A stretch of 64,000 nucleotides of DNA from assembly GCA_025200525.1 (NCBI GenBank), contig CM045762.1:129941679-130005678 (forward strand), read 5' to 3'. Both the position numbers and the translations under genes were made by a program. The DNA is from Camellia lanceoleosa. Its lineage: Eukaryota; Streptophyta; Magnoliopsida; Ericales; Theaceae. This document shows positions 10,178 to 21,060 of this stretch, piece by piece (the stretch's first letter is position 1; the number at the start of each line of letters is the position of its first letter). The notes under the pieces were generated by a model that was not told the DNA's origin, made no database searches, and was given only the letters and a program-made list of their open reading frames with translations.

Positions 10178-13100
10178 TGTAGATGTCCCCGAACGTCCCG
10201 GGAAGGAATCCCGTTTTGTTCATTGGGCTCACTACAGTTCAGGACTCAATGTCACGGTCTTGTATCTAATCTCGCAGAGTGCAATGCAAGACCGATGAAT
10301 CATCAAAGAGTCCAAATCCGGCAAATCATTTTGAAAAACAGATTTTTAGAAAGAAGTGCCAAACATGGACTGCTTTGCCAGATATAGAGTCGCCACCTAA
10401 ATATTTTATTTTGGGGGAATTTAGGAAATCCTGACTCGTGCCTAAAGCCATGTGTCTGTCATCACCAAAGTTGCCTCAGCTCGGGAACTTGGGTACGATT
10501 GGGGAAGGTCACTTCGTGAGCACCCTCGCTCGCCCGATCGAAGATCGGCCTCTACTAACCATGATATCTAGTTTTGAAAACATTATGCGTTCTTATTCCG
10601 GTTATTAGCCTAGATTTACTATGTGATGTGCACAGCATACAAGTATAGACTGGGTCGCCTGAGTTGGAACAAAACATTTCATGTTCGTTTTGAAAAACGG
10701 TTTGAAGGTGTTACTCGCAAGTAGGCTAAGACGTAGATTTGCCATCCTCAGGTGGGCTTAAGAAAACATGATTTTGCCACTCTCAAGTGGGCTTAAAACT
10801 CTCAATCGGTGAATTGTTCCAATTCAGATAACCCAATCTTCACCCGCAAGCATTCAGGCAGGTATATAACATAAGCAGTTAGCCTCATGGTAAACATGCT
10901 ATCATGGCAGTCACTTACACACATGCAAGGATGCTAAAGCATAAATACTTACCGAGTACTCCAAGCAAAAACAGAAGCTATGTTAGAAATCCATGCATGA
11001 TCCTAACTATACAGAAGTGCCTAATGCAACACATGCAAAAATGCAACTATAATAAGCTCGGCTATTCTAAGATGGCATATGCGATGCTACAGCTAACATG
11101 CATCCAACTCGGAATTGAAACACAATGCAGTTAGTATGATGCGTCGAGCCCGGTGCATGCAAGACAGATGAATGAATGCAAACATGCAAGCATAAGTATG
11201 CTAATTGAAACATGCCCTAATCTAACCATTGTAAGATGGTAAATAAAAGGGAGAAAGACGTGGGGTTGGAAGACATACATCACACACACGCACACTTATT
11301 ACAATTGTGCCCTCGCTCGGAGGGTCCGAATAAATAATACAGGTTGCCTAATCAACTAACTCACGAGCTAATTAATTATTACAAAACCGAATTAATAATT
11401 AGCTACAACTAATTATTACACAACTACTAACTAACAAGTAAGCAGTAAATGAATGCTATTCCAGCTCTGTTTGGAGAAGAGGAAGGTATGCATGCTCGCT
11501 TCGGTTCTTCGCCTCGAAACACCTTCCGGTTGCACTTTAGAGGCTCTGTTTGCAAGGTGTCTTCCAGTGTTTGTTGTTGGAACTTACCAAAACACTGCTG
11601 GGGAATTCACCAATGGCCTGCCGGCCATGAAAGGAGAGATGCCGGCCAACAATAGGGCACTGCCGGCCAAGGGTGTGACACTGCCGGCCATCAGTGGTGC
11701 ACTGCCGGCCACTAGTGTGCTGTGACACCAAGCTGCAACAATGCACAAAATAGAGAGAAGGGAGGGTCTCCCAAGGGCATGTATGCACTATGCCATCCCA
11801 TATCGCCTCAAAACATCAAGGGAGAGGCCTAGTCGGATCCACGACCATCAATCACGCATCCTGATGCATGATTGCCAAAGATCCAACTTGTGCAAATCAA
11901 TATGAAAATGAATGCACAAATAAAGCAAGTAAAGCCTAGAACTCTATCATGAATCATCAAGAGCTTTGGCGACCAAGAATTGAGACACGTTCCATCATTC
12001 GGAATATGAAACACCCCTCGTTCCTCGTGCTCGGATTAACACTTAATCCAAACAATGCAACACATAAGCATGGCAAACACAATACGACTAACATGTAACG
12101 TAGCATACGCAATGCAATGGACTAAAATGGCATACACAATGTACGATGGACTTACACCAATATGAGTGGACCTCAGCCACACTCAAATCAGTGGCCATGT
12201 GATGGAAATGAGACAACCGAAACACATTCAAACATGCACGATGCAAGGGATCGATCCTAAGGCATCAAATGTCACTCTACCAAAGCATGAAAAAGGATAC
12301 AAGATGGCATACAAACATGCAATTTTCAGCTCTGAAATAAGATGCTCAATCGTCCCGAATCATGGAAATATGTCACCCGATGTATGAAATAGGCCTCGAA
12401 ACTCAAAACTAGGCAAATGCATTGAACCACGAGCATGCAAAGAAAGCATTATTTGACCATGAGGCATGAAAATAAAGCCAAGGTAGTCTTAAACATGCAC
12501 CAAATCAGTTCCAAGCATGGCCAAAAAGTGCTAACATGAAGGGTTAAAACAACATGCAACATAGGCTAGTAAGCATGGTTTACATTACATGTATATGAAG
12601 CACAAGAGAGATCACCAAACCAGAGAAAAACAACAACATGGTATGCTAAAATATGCCCAAATAATCACTGAAACTCAGTCAATGCATGCAAAAAAGATGG
12701 GCTCCTTTGGAAGGCCATGCAAGGGGTTGTTCTACACATATATGATGGACATACAAAATGGAAAAAATACCTCTGGAAAGAGGTTATGATAGACCTAAAA
12801 CCCACCAAAAATGCCCTAAAATTAGTCTAGGAAGCATGCAAGTGAAAGCCCCTTTGAAAGGCCTTCAATAAGATTGTTCTACACATGCATAAGGGACATA
12901 AAATATGGTCAAAGGGGCTCTGGACAGAGCTAAGGCAGACCTTGAAACTCACCAAATTGGGCCTGAAATGTGACTTCACAACATGCAAGTAGGAGCCCCT
13001 TTGGAAGGCCAAAAGGGCCAACAAACAAGACAATGAGAGAGGGGGTCACCCCCCTCTGATTTTGGCTCTCAAAACAGTGTGATAGCCACTGAAAATCTGC

Positions 13101-14766
13101 TAGGTTTCAGTGGCTAGAAGGCCAAACAAAGCATGCAACAAGGGCCTAGATGCAAGGCTCAAAACAAGATGCAAACAAGCATACAAGGGGGTAGACGACC
13201 CCGAAAAAAGAAATGCCCTTAATAAAACTTTAAGAGGGGCTCAAAATAAGACTCTTTTTAGTTTATGATAAATCTCGAAAATGCTAGCAAGTAAGGCTAA
13301 GATAGGAAGCAAAATAAGCCTACAAAGAGGGATGGAGCATACATGGAGGTAGATGATCTCAAATAGAAAAGTATTCTTAATCAAATATCAAGAGGAGCTC
13401 AAAATAAGACACTTTTCAGTTTAATATGAAATCCAAAAATGCTTTCAAATAGAGTTAAACTATGGAGCAAAACAATGTCAAAATGGGGGAAATAGAAACT
13501 TACCGTTGTAGCACATCAAGGCAGCAAGCTTTGGACGAAGAAATCAGGTTCCCAAGCTCTGAAAATGTCCTCCAAGGTGCTTAGGTTGATGATGTAGGTG
13601 GTAGGCTATGAGTGGTAGTGCAATGAGGCAAGAACAATGGAGTTTTGGACTCCAAGAGAGAGATATAGAGAGAGAGAGAGGTGTATGCCTTGTCAAAGTG
13701 GCTGAACCCCTGTTAAGGAGAGATGGCCTCTCCTTATATAGAGGAAAATCAATTCAAAGCTTCTTGAACAAGCTTGGCAAGAGCTTCCTCCCTCCATACA
13801 CGTGTATGGAGGAGAAATTAAAGGATTCCAGCTGGCTCAAAAGATCTGCCGTGAAACATGCTGAGAGAGGGGTGTTGCCGGCCATCAGTGATGGCAGGCA
13901 GTGGCTCATTGATGGCCGGCAGGGGTCACTTTTTGGCCAGCATTGGCCACTCATGGCCGGCACACTCACATAGAGGCCGACAACAAAAATCAGTCCTGGT
14001 CCCCGTTTTGAAGAAAGCCTAAATCCTTCATCTGGATACCTTTTCAGGTCATTCTTGAGCCTAAACTGTAGCCCCGGGAGTCTTCTTTCCAAATTTGGAA
14101 GCCTCACCTCAAAATTCCATGTGTGCTAAGAGATATCCCTCTTTTAGTGAAGACTGCTTAGTTTCAGTCCAAAGGGATTGATGCCCAACTTCCAACAACC
14201 ATATCTCTCCCATCTGGACTCGGCTCGAGGAGATTCTTGAATGAAAATTGAAGCCCCGGAAGTAAGCTTTCCAACGGTGGTGGCCTCATAGCTGAAATCT
14301 AAGTATTCAAGAGGATAGGCCTGATTTGGCGAGGAGTTCTCGTCTCTCTCTTAACGGTTCATGCCCAACTCGTTCCCTAACTGGGTTTCTTCTCTCCTCT
14401 CCTCTTTTCTTCAACTCCAAACCTCTAAACAAGGTGTTTTGAAAGATTTTTCAAAGAGTTCATCTCTCTTTCATTCATTTCCACTTTGTCCTCGCTCGAT
14501 TTGCCGAAAAAAATGCAACATTTAACAAAATGGAGCGTCGGAACATCGTAGGAACTTTATTTGAAAAATATTTTGAAAGAGAGGGTTTCAAGGTCTCAAA
14601 ATATTTTGATCAAGATAGTTTTGGTCCAAAAAGGGATATGAAGTTGGGATTTGACCCTCTCATTGCTGAAGAAATCGAACTCTTGCACTGCACAACTTTC
14701 ACCACCAAGTAAACCGTTAGTAGCGGCATCCAAGTCTTAAGGGCGGTCAAAAATGGGATGTCTACA
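10178..14766 (-). mobile_element. Solo LTR of the Tat/Ogre-type family, minus strand (4.6 kb)
   Basis: The plus-strand ends are TGTAGATGTCCC and GGGATGTCTACA. On the minus strand the start (TGTAGACATCCC, then a stretch like the other long LTRs) and the end region match the LTRs at 28971-33843, 37225-41608 and 57587-61927. Shared landmarks include the GTCACGGTC/AGAGTCCAAATCCGGCAAAT block near one end, the GGTGGCGACTCTATATCTGG block, and the GGTCAAAAATGGGATGTCTACA-type end. No gag or pol is present and both ends lie in the same minisatellite, so it is a solo LTR. The flanking 5-mers GCAGG and GTGGG match at only 3 of 5 positions, so the target duplication is eroded or hidden by the repeat. Internal GCCGGCCA units recur at 11615-11715 and 13870-13965. 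No gene is seen inside. Confidence 0.75.
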
Positions 14767-15121
14767 GTGGGTAGGTGGCGGGTGGTAGTGGTGGTGGTGG
14801 GTGGGTGGGTGACGGTGGTGGCAGGTGGGTGGCGAGTGGGTGGTGGGTGATGGGTGGTGGTGACGAGTGGGTGGCAGGTGGCTGGTAGTGGTGGGTGGCT
14901 GGTAGTGGCGGGTAGTAGCGGGTGGATGGCAGGTGGGTGGTGGGTGGTGGTGGTAGTGGCAAGGAGTGGGTGGTGGTGGCGAGTGGGTGACAGGTGGGTG
15001 GTGGGTGGCTGGTAGTGGGTGATGGTGGCAGGTGGGTGGTGAATGGTGGTGGGGGGGTGGTAGGTGGTGGTGGCGGAAGACGGTGGTGGAAAATGGTGGT
15101 GGGTGGTGGCTAGTGTTGGGT
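14767..15121 (+). repeat. G-rich GGTGG minisatellite, right part of a split array
   Basis: About 355 bp of GGTGG/GGGTGG/GGCAGG/GGTAGT units ending in a poly-A run (15126-15140). With the left part it forms an array of about 500 bp that pre-dates the LTR insertion. Confidence 0.85.
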
Positions 15122-15621
15122 GGTAAAAAAAAAAAAAAAACTCAAAACTCAAAACGGAAATACATTTTTTAAGTTTACATTTTTTGGCCAAATTTATAAA
15201 CTGAGACCACTGATTTATAAATCAAAAATTTACCAAACAAGTTTTTTTTTGAGTTTTTAAAATTTTTGTAAATATAAACAGAAAACTGAAAGCGTAAGTG
15301 TTACCAAACGGCACCTTAACTTTTGACTATTATATCTTTAATTTTTGTAGAATTAAATAGCAACCAACTAAAAAAATATCCAAAATTACTTTAGAGAGTT
15401 CAAACTCATAACTAAAGTCATAATAAAGGCACATAATCATTTTATTTCATCTCATTCTAATTAACCAAATACAACATAAGAGTTCATAAAAAACATTATA
15501 GGTGAAATAAAAAGATATTATATAAATATATAAGGTCTATTCCACTATATTTTTCTTCCATCAAACAAACACTACTTTAAAATTAAAAAATCAAATTTTA
15601 ATTTAAAAAAATGTGCAACTC
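15122..15621. other. AT-rich DNA, possible DNA-transposon end near 15315
   Basis: The stretch around 15300-15318 (TTACCAAACGGCACC) resembles the outer ends of plant hAT or MITE elements, but no partner end was found. The rest is AT-rich with no genes. Confidence 0.3.
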
Positions 15622-15652
15622 GCTTGTGCCTTGCATGGGCCTCCCTACCTAG
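15622..15652 (+). mobile_element. Helitron-like 3' terminus (hairpin plus CTAG)
   Basis: An 8-bp stem (GCTTGTGC at 15622-15629 pairing with GCATGGGC at 15633-15640, including G-T pairs) with a 3-nt loop lies 8 bases before CTAG (15649-15652), which is followed by T. A short hairpin just upstream of CTRR with a 3' T is the Helitron 3' end rule. The 5' TC end was not located, so the element's extent to the left is unknown. Confidence 0.5.
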
Positions 15653-16434
15653 TATATATATAAATAAGTGTTTCACAATGTACTTATTTTTGTTCTCATT
15701 TTCTTTAAAATCTCATTTTGACATTGACAAAACTCAAATTTATCTTATTCACAAAGTACTTTCGGTTTATATAAAAATGTGTATAGATCCCTCCCCCAAA
15801 AAACTATTTATATGATTTTTGGATCAAATCATAGTTAGTAACCATAGTTTAGTGTAGGAGATTCTGTCGACCTAAGATGATTCGTGCCTACGTTTTGAAT
15901 ATATTCATCTTCTTGACGATGATATTGGAATTTATAGCCACGATACATCATTATTATTTGGGCTATTAATATACTAGAATCGGATATTTTAATTACATGA
16001 TATGAGATTAGTAGTGCATTCGAAATTCTAAGTCTCTCTCCATATTCAGATTATTTTCTTTACTTGCACAATTATTTTAGTTTTAATTTAAATTCTCATT
16101 AGCGAAAATTAAACCATCCTCTCTTCTTTTAATTAAATTAGAAATTACTGCTCGAATTAATATAACTGGTACGTTATCTGGATAATCCATTATTATACTT
16201 TTTTTAATTCTTTATTTTTGATTGAAAAACGACGATTCAATAAGATTGTGATATTCTTTTTAGCAATGTTTATGATCGTAATATGTAAACATGTAAAACT
16301 TTGCAGAAGGCATTTTTTGATTAAAACCCTTGTGCCCATACATGTTATCCTTATCTGCACGAGAACTTGGACAACTTAGCATGCTTTTCATTCTGACATT
16401 GCGTAAATGCATCGACAGCATATTTAAAACTCAC
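15653..16434. other. AT-rich DNA without genes
   Basis: I see no supported feature. The part next to 16434 is probably the following intron of the captured RNA-binding protein fragment. Confidence 0.5.
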
Positions 16435-16671
16435 CATCCACAACATCACCAAAGCCAGAAAATGCCACCCTGAGAGACTCGTCATCAGTTCCAAAAGAAA
16501 GGCCTAGTACATAGATAGATCAATGTGATTTCAGTAGTAGAACCTACAAATAACTTGTACTATATTTAATACATTAAATAATAATATTCAAGCTCATACC
16601 GCCAATGAAAAGTTTTGAAGATGACGTGCAACTTGCATAGATGCCATTGAAACTTGTCCATTCGATATGCT
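16435..16671 (-). pseudogene. Two exons of a glycine-rich RNA-binding protein (organellar GRP-like)
   Basis: Minus-strand exon 1 (about 16671-16600) encodes SISNGQVSMASMQVA, then, after a one-base frame shift, SSSKLFIGG. It ends at a GT donor (16599-16598). Exon 2 (16503-16435) follows an AG acceptor and encodes LSFGTDDESLRVAFSGF, then GDVVD. It ends at a GT donor (GTGAGT). Joined, the exons give an N-terminal leader resembling a mitochondrial GRP presequence and the first half of an RRM domain with RNP2 (KLFIGG). The RNP1 half (RGFGFV) expected in the next exon is absent. The introns are retained, so this is a copied genomic fragment, not a processed pseudogene. The carrier is unknown; the Helitron-like end at 15652 points the other way. 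Confidence 0.75.
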
Positions 16672-17185
16672 ATTTTTTTTTTTTATCAATAAAGAAAAGA
16701 AATTTTATTGATGAATTAGAAGACAATTATATCAATAAAAAAAAAAAAGAAGAATAATTACAAAAAATATTATAACGAACCAAATCAATTTGTTATTCTG
16801 TGAAATGGTCTGCCGCACGAGACTCCCAAATCTATTGGGTAAAGCCATTTTTAACGGTCAACTATTCCCGGGTACTCCAATCACCTGTCACTAATCCTAC
16901 AAAGAAGTAGAAGACTTAATTTACTTTCTATTTGGCACCGTAGCTTATATTTTAGTCTTTTTTATTATCGTAAACTTTATTATATATTTAAGTAAATTTT
17001 TTGTGAGCATTATTAAATATAAAAATTTAAAACAAAATTCGATACATAATGTTTTGATCAATTTTTTTTTTTTTAAAATAAATATGAAATGTCTCATATT
17101 TAGGGTTTGCTTTGGATCCTAGAAAAGTTAGAATCGACCATGAGGTAATGTAGTGGTGATAAAAAGAGAGTGGTGGCAATGTAAT
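16672..17185. other. AT-rich DNA without genes
   Basis: T-runs, A-runs and low-complexity DNA. Nothing recognisable precedes the LTR at 17186. Confidence 0.5.
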
Positions 17186-19737
17186 TGTAACAACCCTCAC
17201 TTTGAATTAGTCTTGCTTGCATGCATTTTGTATGATCTTGTCTTGTCGAGTTTGTAATCTTGTTATCTTGTTTTGCTTTGCTTTGTTAATTGTTACTTGC
17301 TTGAACTCGTACCTTGCTTGGAGTATAGCCGAGGTCAGCTTAGCATAGTTCGCCTTTGAACCTTTGCATTTAGAACAGTTTTGGAACCTTAGCCGACCTC
17401 CATCTTCACCCCGGCATGTTTGCCGAGATGTCACCCTTGGGCCGAAGTGTTTGGAGCCGAGGCCGAGATGTTTTGTGCTAAGTGATCTTTGTCCTTGGGC
17501 AGGTATGGCCTAGGCCGAGATGTGGCACACCCAGGCCAAGGTGTGGCACAGCTTAGTCAAATGTCGTCCTCCCTAGCCGATGTCTTTGTTGACCTGTTGC
17601 CGGAGTCTGGTCTTTAGCCGATGTCTTTGCTTGCCGATGTGTCTTGCTATCAAGCTTGTTGTGTACACTTTGTCAGAGACTTGTCTAATCTAGCAGTCAC
17701 CTTTTGAGCTGAACCAACCCGGTAATGCCACGTGTCCGAGCTGGAGGCTAAGTCAGCCGACGGGCCTATAACACATCATTTTGTATCTTTTGGTATCATT
17801 TTGGTCTCAAATCTTTGTTTCTTTAGAGAGAGAAGCTCTAGAACAAGGAGTAAGAGTTTTAGTGAGAGAGTTGAGTTCCGAGCTTGATCGTGGAAGATCG
17901 AACCGTTGGATTTGAATTTTAAGGTTAGATTCTTGCTCTACTTTGATTGTTCTTGCCGATAATCTAGCTGCATTGCTTGATCGAATCTGTTTTGCATGAC
18001 ATGCATTGGCTTGAAATTGGTTTTGAAAGAGACAATGATGTTTAAATGTTCTTGGAAGAAAACCTTGTTTTGATCCGAAAGCTTGAGGCAAGAATCATGT
18101 TTCTGTGTTTGTTCTTGCATGGTCTTCTTGTAAGGGTACCCAGGTCCATGTTTCGAACTCTTGGCATGAAATCTCAGATTTTACATGTAAACGAGTTATG
18201 ATTTTGGCATGCATGTCTTGATGTTCTTGATGATTCTGTCCCTTGCATTCTTCAGAGGGAAACCCAGGTTTTTCCCGATTTCGTTTTGTATGTGGCCATT
18301 AGGACCACATCTCGGCTAGGGGTGTGGGACCTCGGCATGACCTGGATGGTACCCAGTGTGTTTCAACGAGATGGAAAACAGTGTTTTGACTCAGCATGTT
18401 TCGCTTTGTTATTGATTTGGATTCGGTGGGAGTGCCGAGATCATTACGTGTATGTAAAGCTTGTTTTAAGAATGTGATTTGCCATGTGATTTGTCAGGGC
18501 TTTGATCTTTGCTTTGAACCTGCACCTGAAGAACTAGGTGAGTGGTGCTTTTAATAAAGCTATGTTAAACTGTTTTGATAAACCTTGTCTTGATTTGTTT
18601 TGATGAAAGTATTTGTTAAGCATGAATGATTAGCCTAATTCGATGAATCAAGTGTAAGTTTTGTTTTGATGTTATCTTGAAAAGTCCCTTAGCTGGAGGA
18701 CTCTAAACTTTCGCAGCATTATGGATAAAAGGATACGGCCTTCCTTGGAACACAAGTCCCTTGGCTGGAGGACTCTAAACTTTCGCAGCACCATTGTGTT
18801 AAAAAGGGCTACGGGCCTAAGTGACACCAGTCTCTTGTATTAAAAGGATACGGTCCTTTCTTGGAAAAACCATTGTGTTAAAAAGGGCTATGGGCCTAAG
18901 TGACACAAGTCCCCTGGCTGGAGGACTATAAACTTTCGCAGCACCATTTTTGTCTAAATCGATTACGGATCGTACAGTCCTTTGTTTTGCCACTAATGGA
19001 TTACTACACGGGCTGTTGTTTGGAAAGCTTTTGGCTATGTCTTGCCGATGTCAGTAGGCATCCCTCGAAACTTGTAAGACTTGATAGATGAATACGGTTC
19101 ATCCCTTGATTTGGTAAAGTTTTGTTGTGTTTTGCTTTGGAAGATCTCGGCTAGTATTTGTATGGTTTTGGCATGCTTGTTTCGTAAAGACTTCGGCTAT
19201 ATCATGCAAACCTTTATTACTAGTACCATTCACTGAGTTTCCATACTCACCCTCTACATATATATATATGTAGGTGATGAGCAGGACGGCGGCGACGCCT
19301 AGATGTGTTTGCAAGCTTGTTTTGGATTCTTGATTCACATCGGCTTTGTGTTGCATTCTTGTTGGCAACGCTGTCTTTACATCGGCATTTTGTGTTTATG
19401 CCGGCTTTTGTTTTAACGTCGGCAAATCTTGAAAATCATGCTTCTTGGCTTGTGTTTCTTGTATCTTGTACATGTCGGCTTAGAAGCCTTTTGATCAAGA
19501 TGTGATTTGTATTTTGTTATTTATGGACTGGTTGCAAGATCATATTGTATATGTCTTCTCATTTGATGTACGCACAACTCTTATGGACCACTTGTATTTT
19601 GATTTAATTGCTTCCGCATTTGTAAGCCCCCTATGTGTACTCTGTTGTGTGTGGATTTTGATAAGTTGGCCTTTGGTAATCACGAATTACTGGCCATCAC
19701 GGCACCATCCTACTAGGGGCGGGTTGGGGTCGTGACA
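17186..19737 (+). repeat. 5' LTR of the chromovirus
   Basis: 2552 bp, TG...CA bounded. It contains reiterated units around 18685-18950 (TGGAGGACTCTAAACTTTCG and GGGCTACGGGCCTAAG). A TATATATATATG box near 19255-19270 is followed by GTAGGTGATGAGCAGG and is probably the core promoter, because the second chromovirus keeps the same arrangement at 36690-36710. Compared with the 3' LTR it has one extra 79-bp unit (about 18826-18904). Confidence 0.9.
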
Positions 19738-19740
19738 GAA

Positions 19741-19752
19741 TGGTATCAGAGC
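19741..19752 (+). promoter_or_regulatory. Primer-binding site, initiator tRNA-Met type
   Basis: TGGTATCAGAGC starts 3 bases after the 5' LTR. It is complementary to the 3' end of plant initiator tRNA-Met, the primer used by most Ty3/Gypsy and Copia elements. Confidence 0.9.
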
Positions 19753-19951
19753 ACAAGTTCCTTAGTATACGTTATTCACACACCCTGAGTCCTAAAGAGC
19801 ATAGGAATTCCCTTAGAAAGATGCTAGGGTTGTATCATATTGCTTGCTATTTGAACAAGGTGTGCATTGTCTTGACTTGCTTATTTGTTACTTGCCTGCG
19901 TGGTTATTTGTTAATTGCTTAAAGAGTCACACTTTGCATAATCATAGTATC

Positions 19952-21060
19952 ATGAGGAGAGGTTGACCTCCACTGGGCCAAGATCAGTCCGAAGACAGGT
20001 TGGACAGGCTGGAAAGATTAGTTGAAGGATTGGCCCGCGAGTTGAGGCAAACATGACAGCAGTACGCTAGTGCCACTTCGACCCAGGCCGAGCAGACAAA
20101 CGGCCGAAATGTAGTTCCGCCTCCACCTCCCCCAGTGCCACAAGTTCCTCCACAGCCAGCCTTATATGGGGACGGCACAATAGCTTTGATCAGGGAGTTC
20201 AAGAAAATGAAACCACCGAGATTCTCTGGAGGTATAGAGCCGATGAAGGCCAAGGCGTGGGTTTTGGAAATGGAGAAACTGTTTGAGATCTTCCCCAGCA
20301 CCGATGTTCAGAATGTGACATTGGCTGCATTTACTTTGGACGACGACGCTCGAAGATGGTGGATGATGATCGGAGAAACTAATCCTGGTTTAACTTGGGC
20401 AGGGTTTTTGGAACTGTTTTACAACAAGCATTTTCCCCTAAGTGTTCGAAATCGCAAGGCTATCGAATTTCAGACGTTGACACAAGGCAACCGAACAGTG
20501 GCGGAATATGACCGCGCTTTTACTGAATTGGCAAGGTTTGTGCCTCACATGGCCAACGATGAATATATGAAGGCTAGAAAGTTTGAAGGTGGGCTTCGCG
20601 GACCGATTCAAGACCGGGTTAACCTACACAATATGCCGACCTATGCCGAAGTATTGGACAAAGACATATTGGCCGAAGCTAACTTGAACAGATACCAGAG
20701 CTCAGAGGAGAATCAGCGAAAGAGGCAGAACCATGACAGTCGCCGAGCACAGTTTGGCACCAAGAAGAAAATGAATAAGGGCAGTACTGGTTATCCAAGG
20801 CAGGAAGGTAATACTAAGCCGATGTGTTCGGATTGCGGGAAGCAACATTTCGGGGTTTGTCGTCGGACGTCTGGAGCTTGCTATGAATGTGGAGAAATGG
20901 GTCATTTCGTGAGAGATTGTCCTAAGACGAAGGCCGAAACCAGCAAGAAAAGTGAGAACACCTCAGGTACCGTTCAGAAGGGTAATGGGGGGAAAGGACA
21001 GATGAGACAGGGCAGAGTGTTTGCACTAGTACCCGGAGACACTCAGAATGCTGAGGCAGT
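19952..21060 (+). pseudogene. gag (capsid and nucleocapsid) of the chromovirus
   Basis: The likely ATG at 19952 is followed by an early stop (19964-19966) and another around 20055. Uninterrupted frame only exists from just after there, so the N-terminus is broken. The open part has a proline-rich linker, then the retrotransposon gag core ([17 protein letters not shown] through DDDARRWW and [10 protein letters not shown], about 20210-20420). A CX2CX4HX4C zinc knuckle, [14 protein letters not shown], lies at 20879-20920, preceded by a second Cys-rich segment ([12 protein letters not shown]). It would assemble the virus-like particle and bind element RNA. It is fused in frame with the protease and the first part of RT. 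Confidence 0.85.

Noticed and set aside
14610..15191. 193-residue His/Pro/Thr-rich frame on the minus strand
   Set aside because: It is the translation of the G-rich minisatellite joined to LTR sequence, not a gene.
17207..17434. 75-residue minus-strand frame present in both chromovirus LTRs (also 24417-24644)
   Set aside because: It is conserved only because the LTRs are copies of each other; no domain is seen and it runs antisense in U3.
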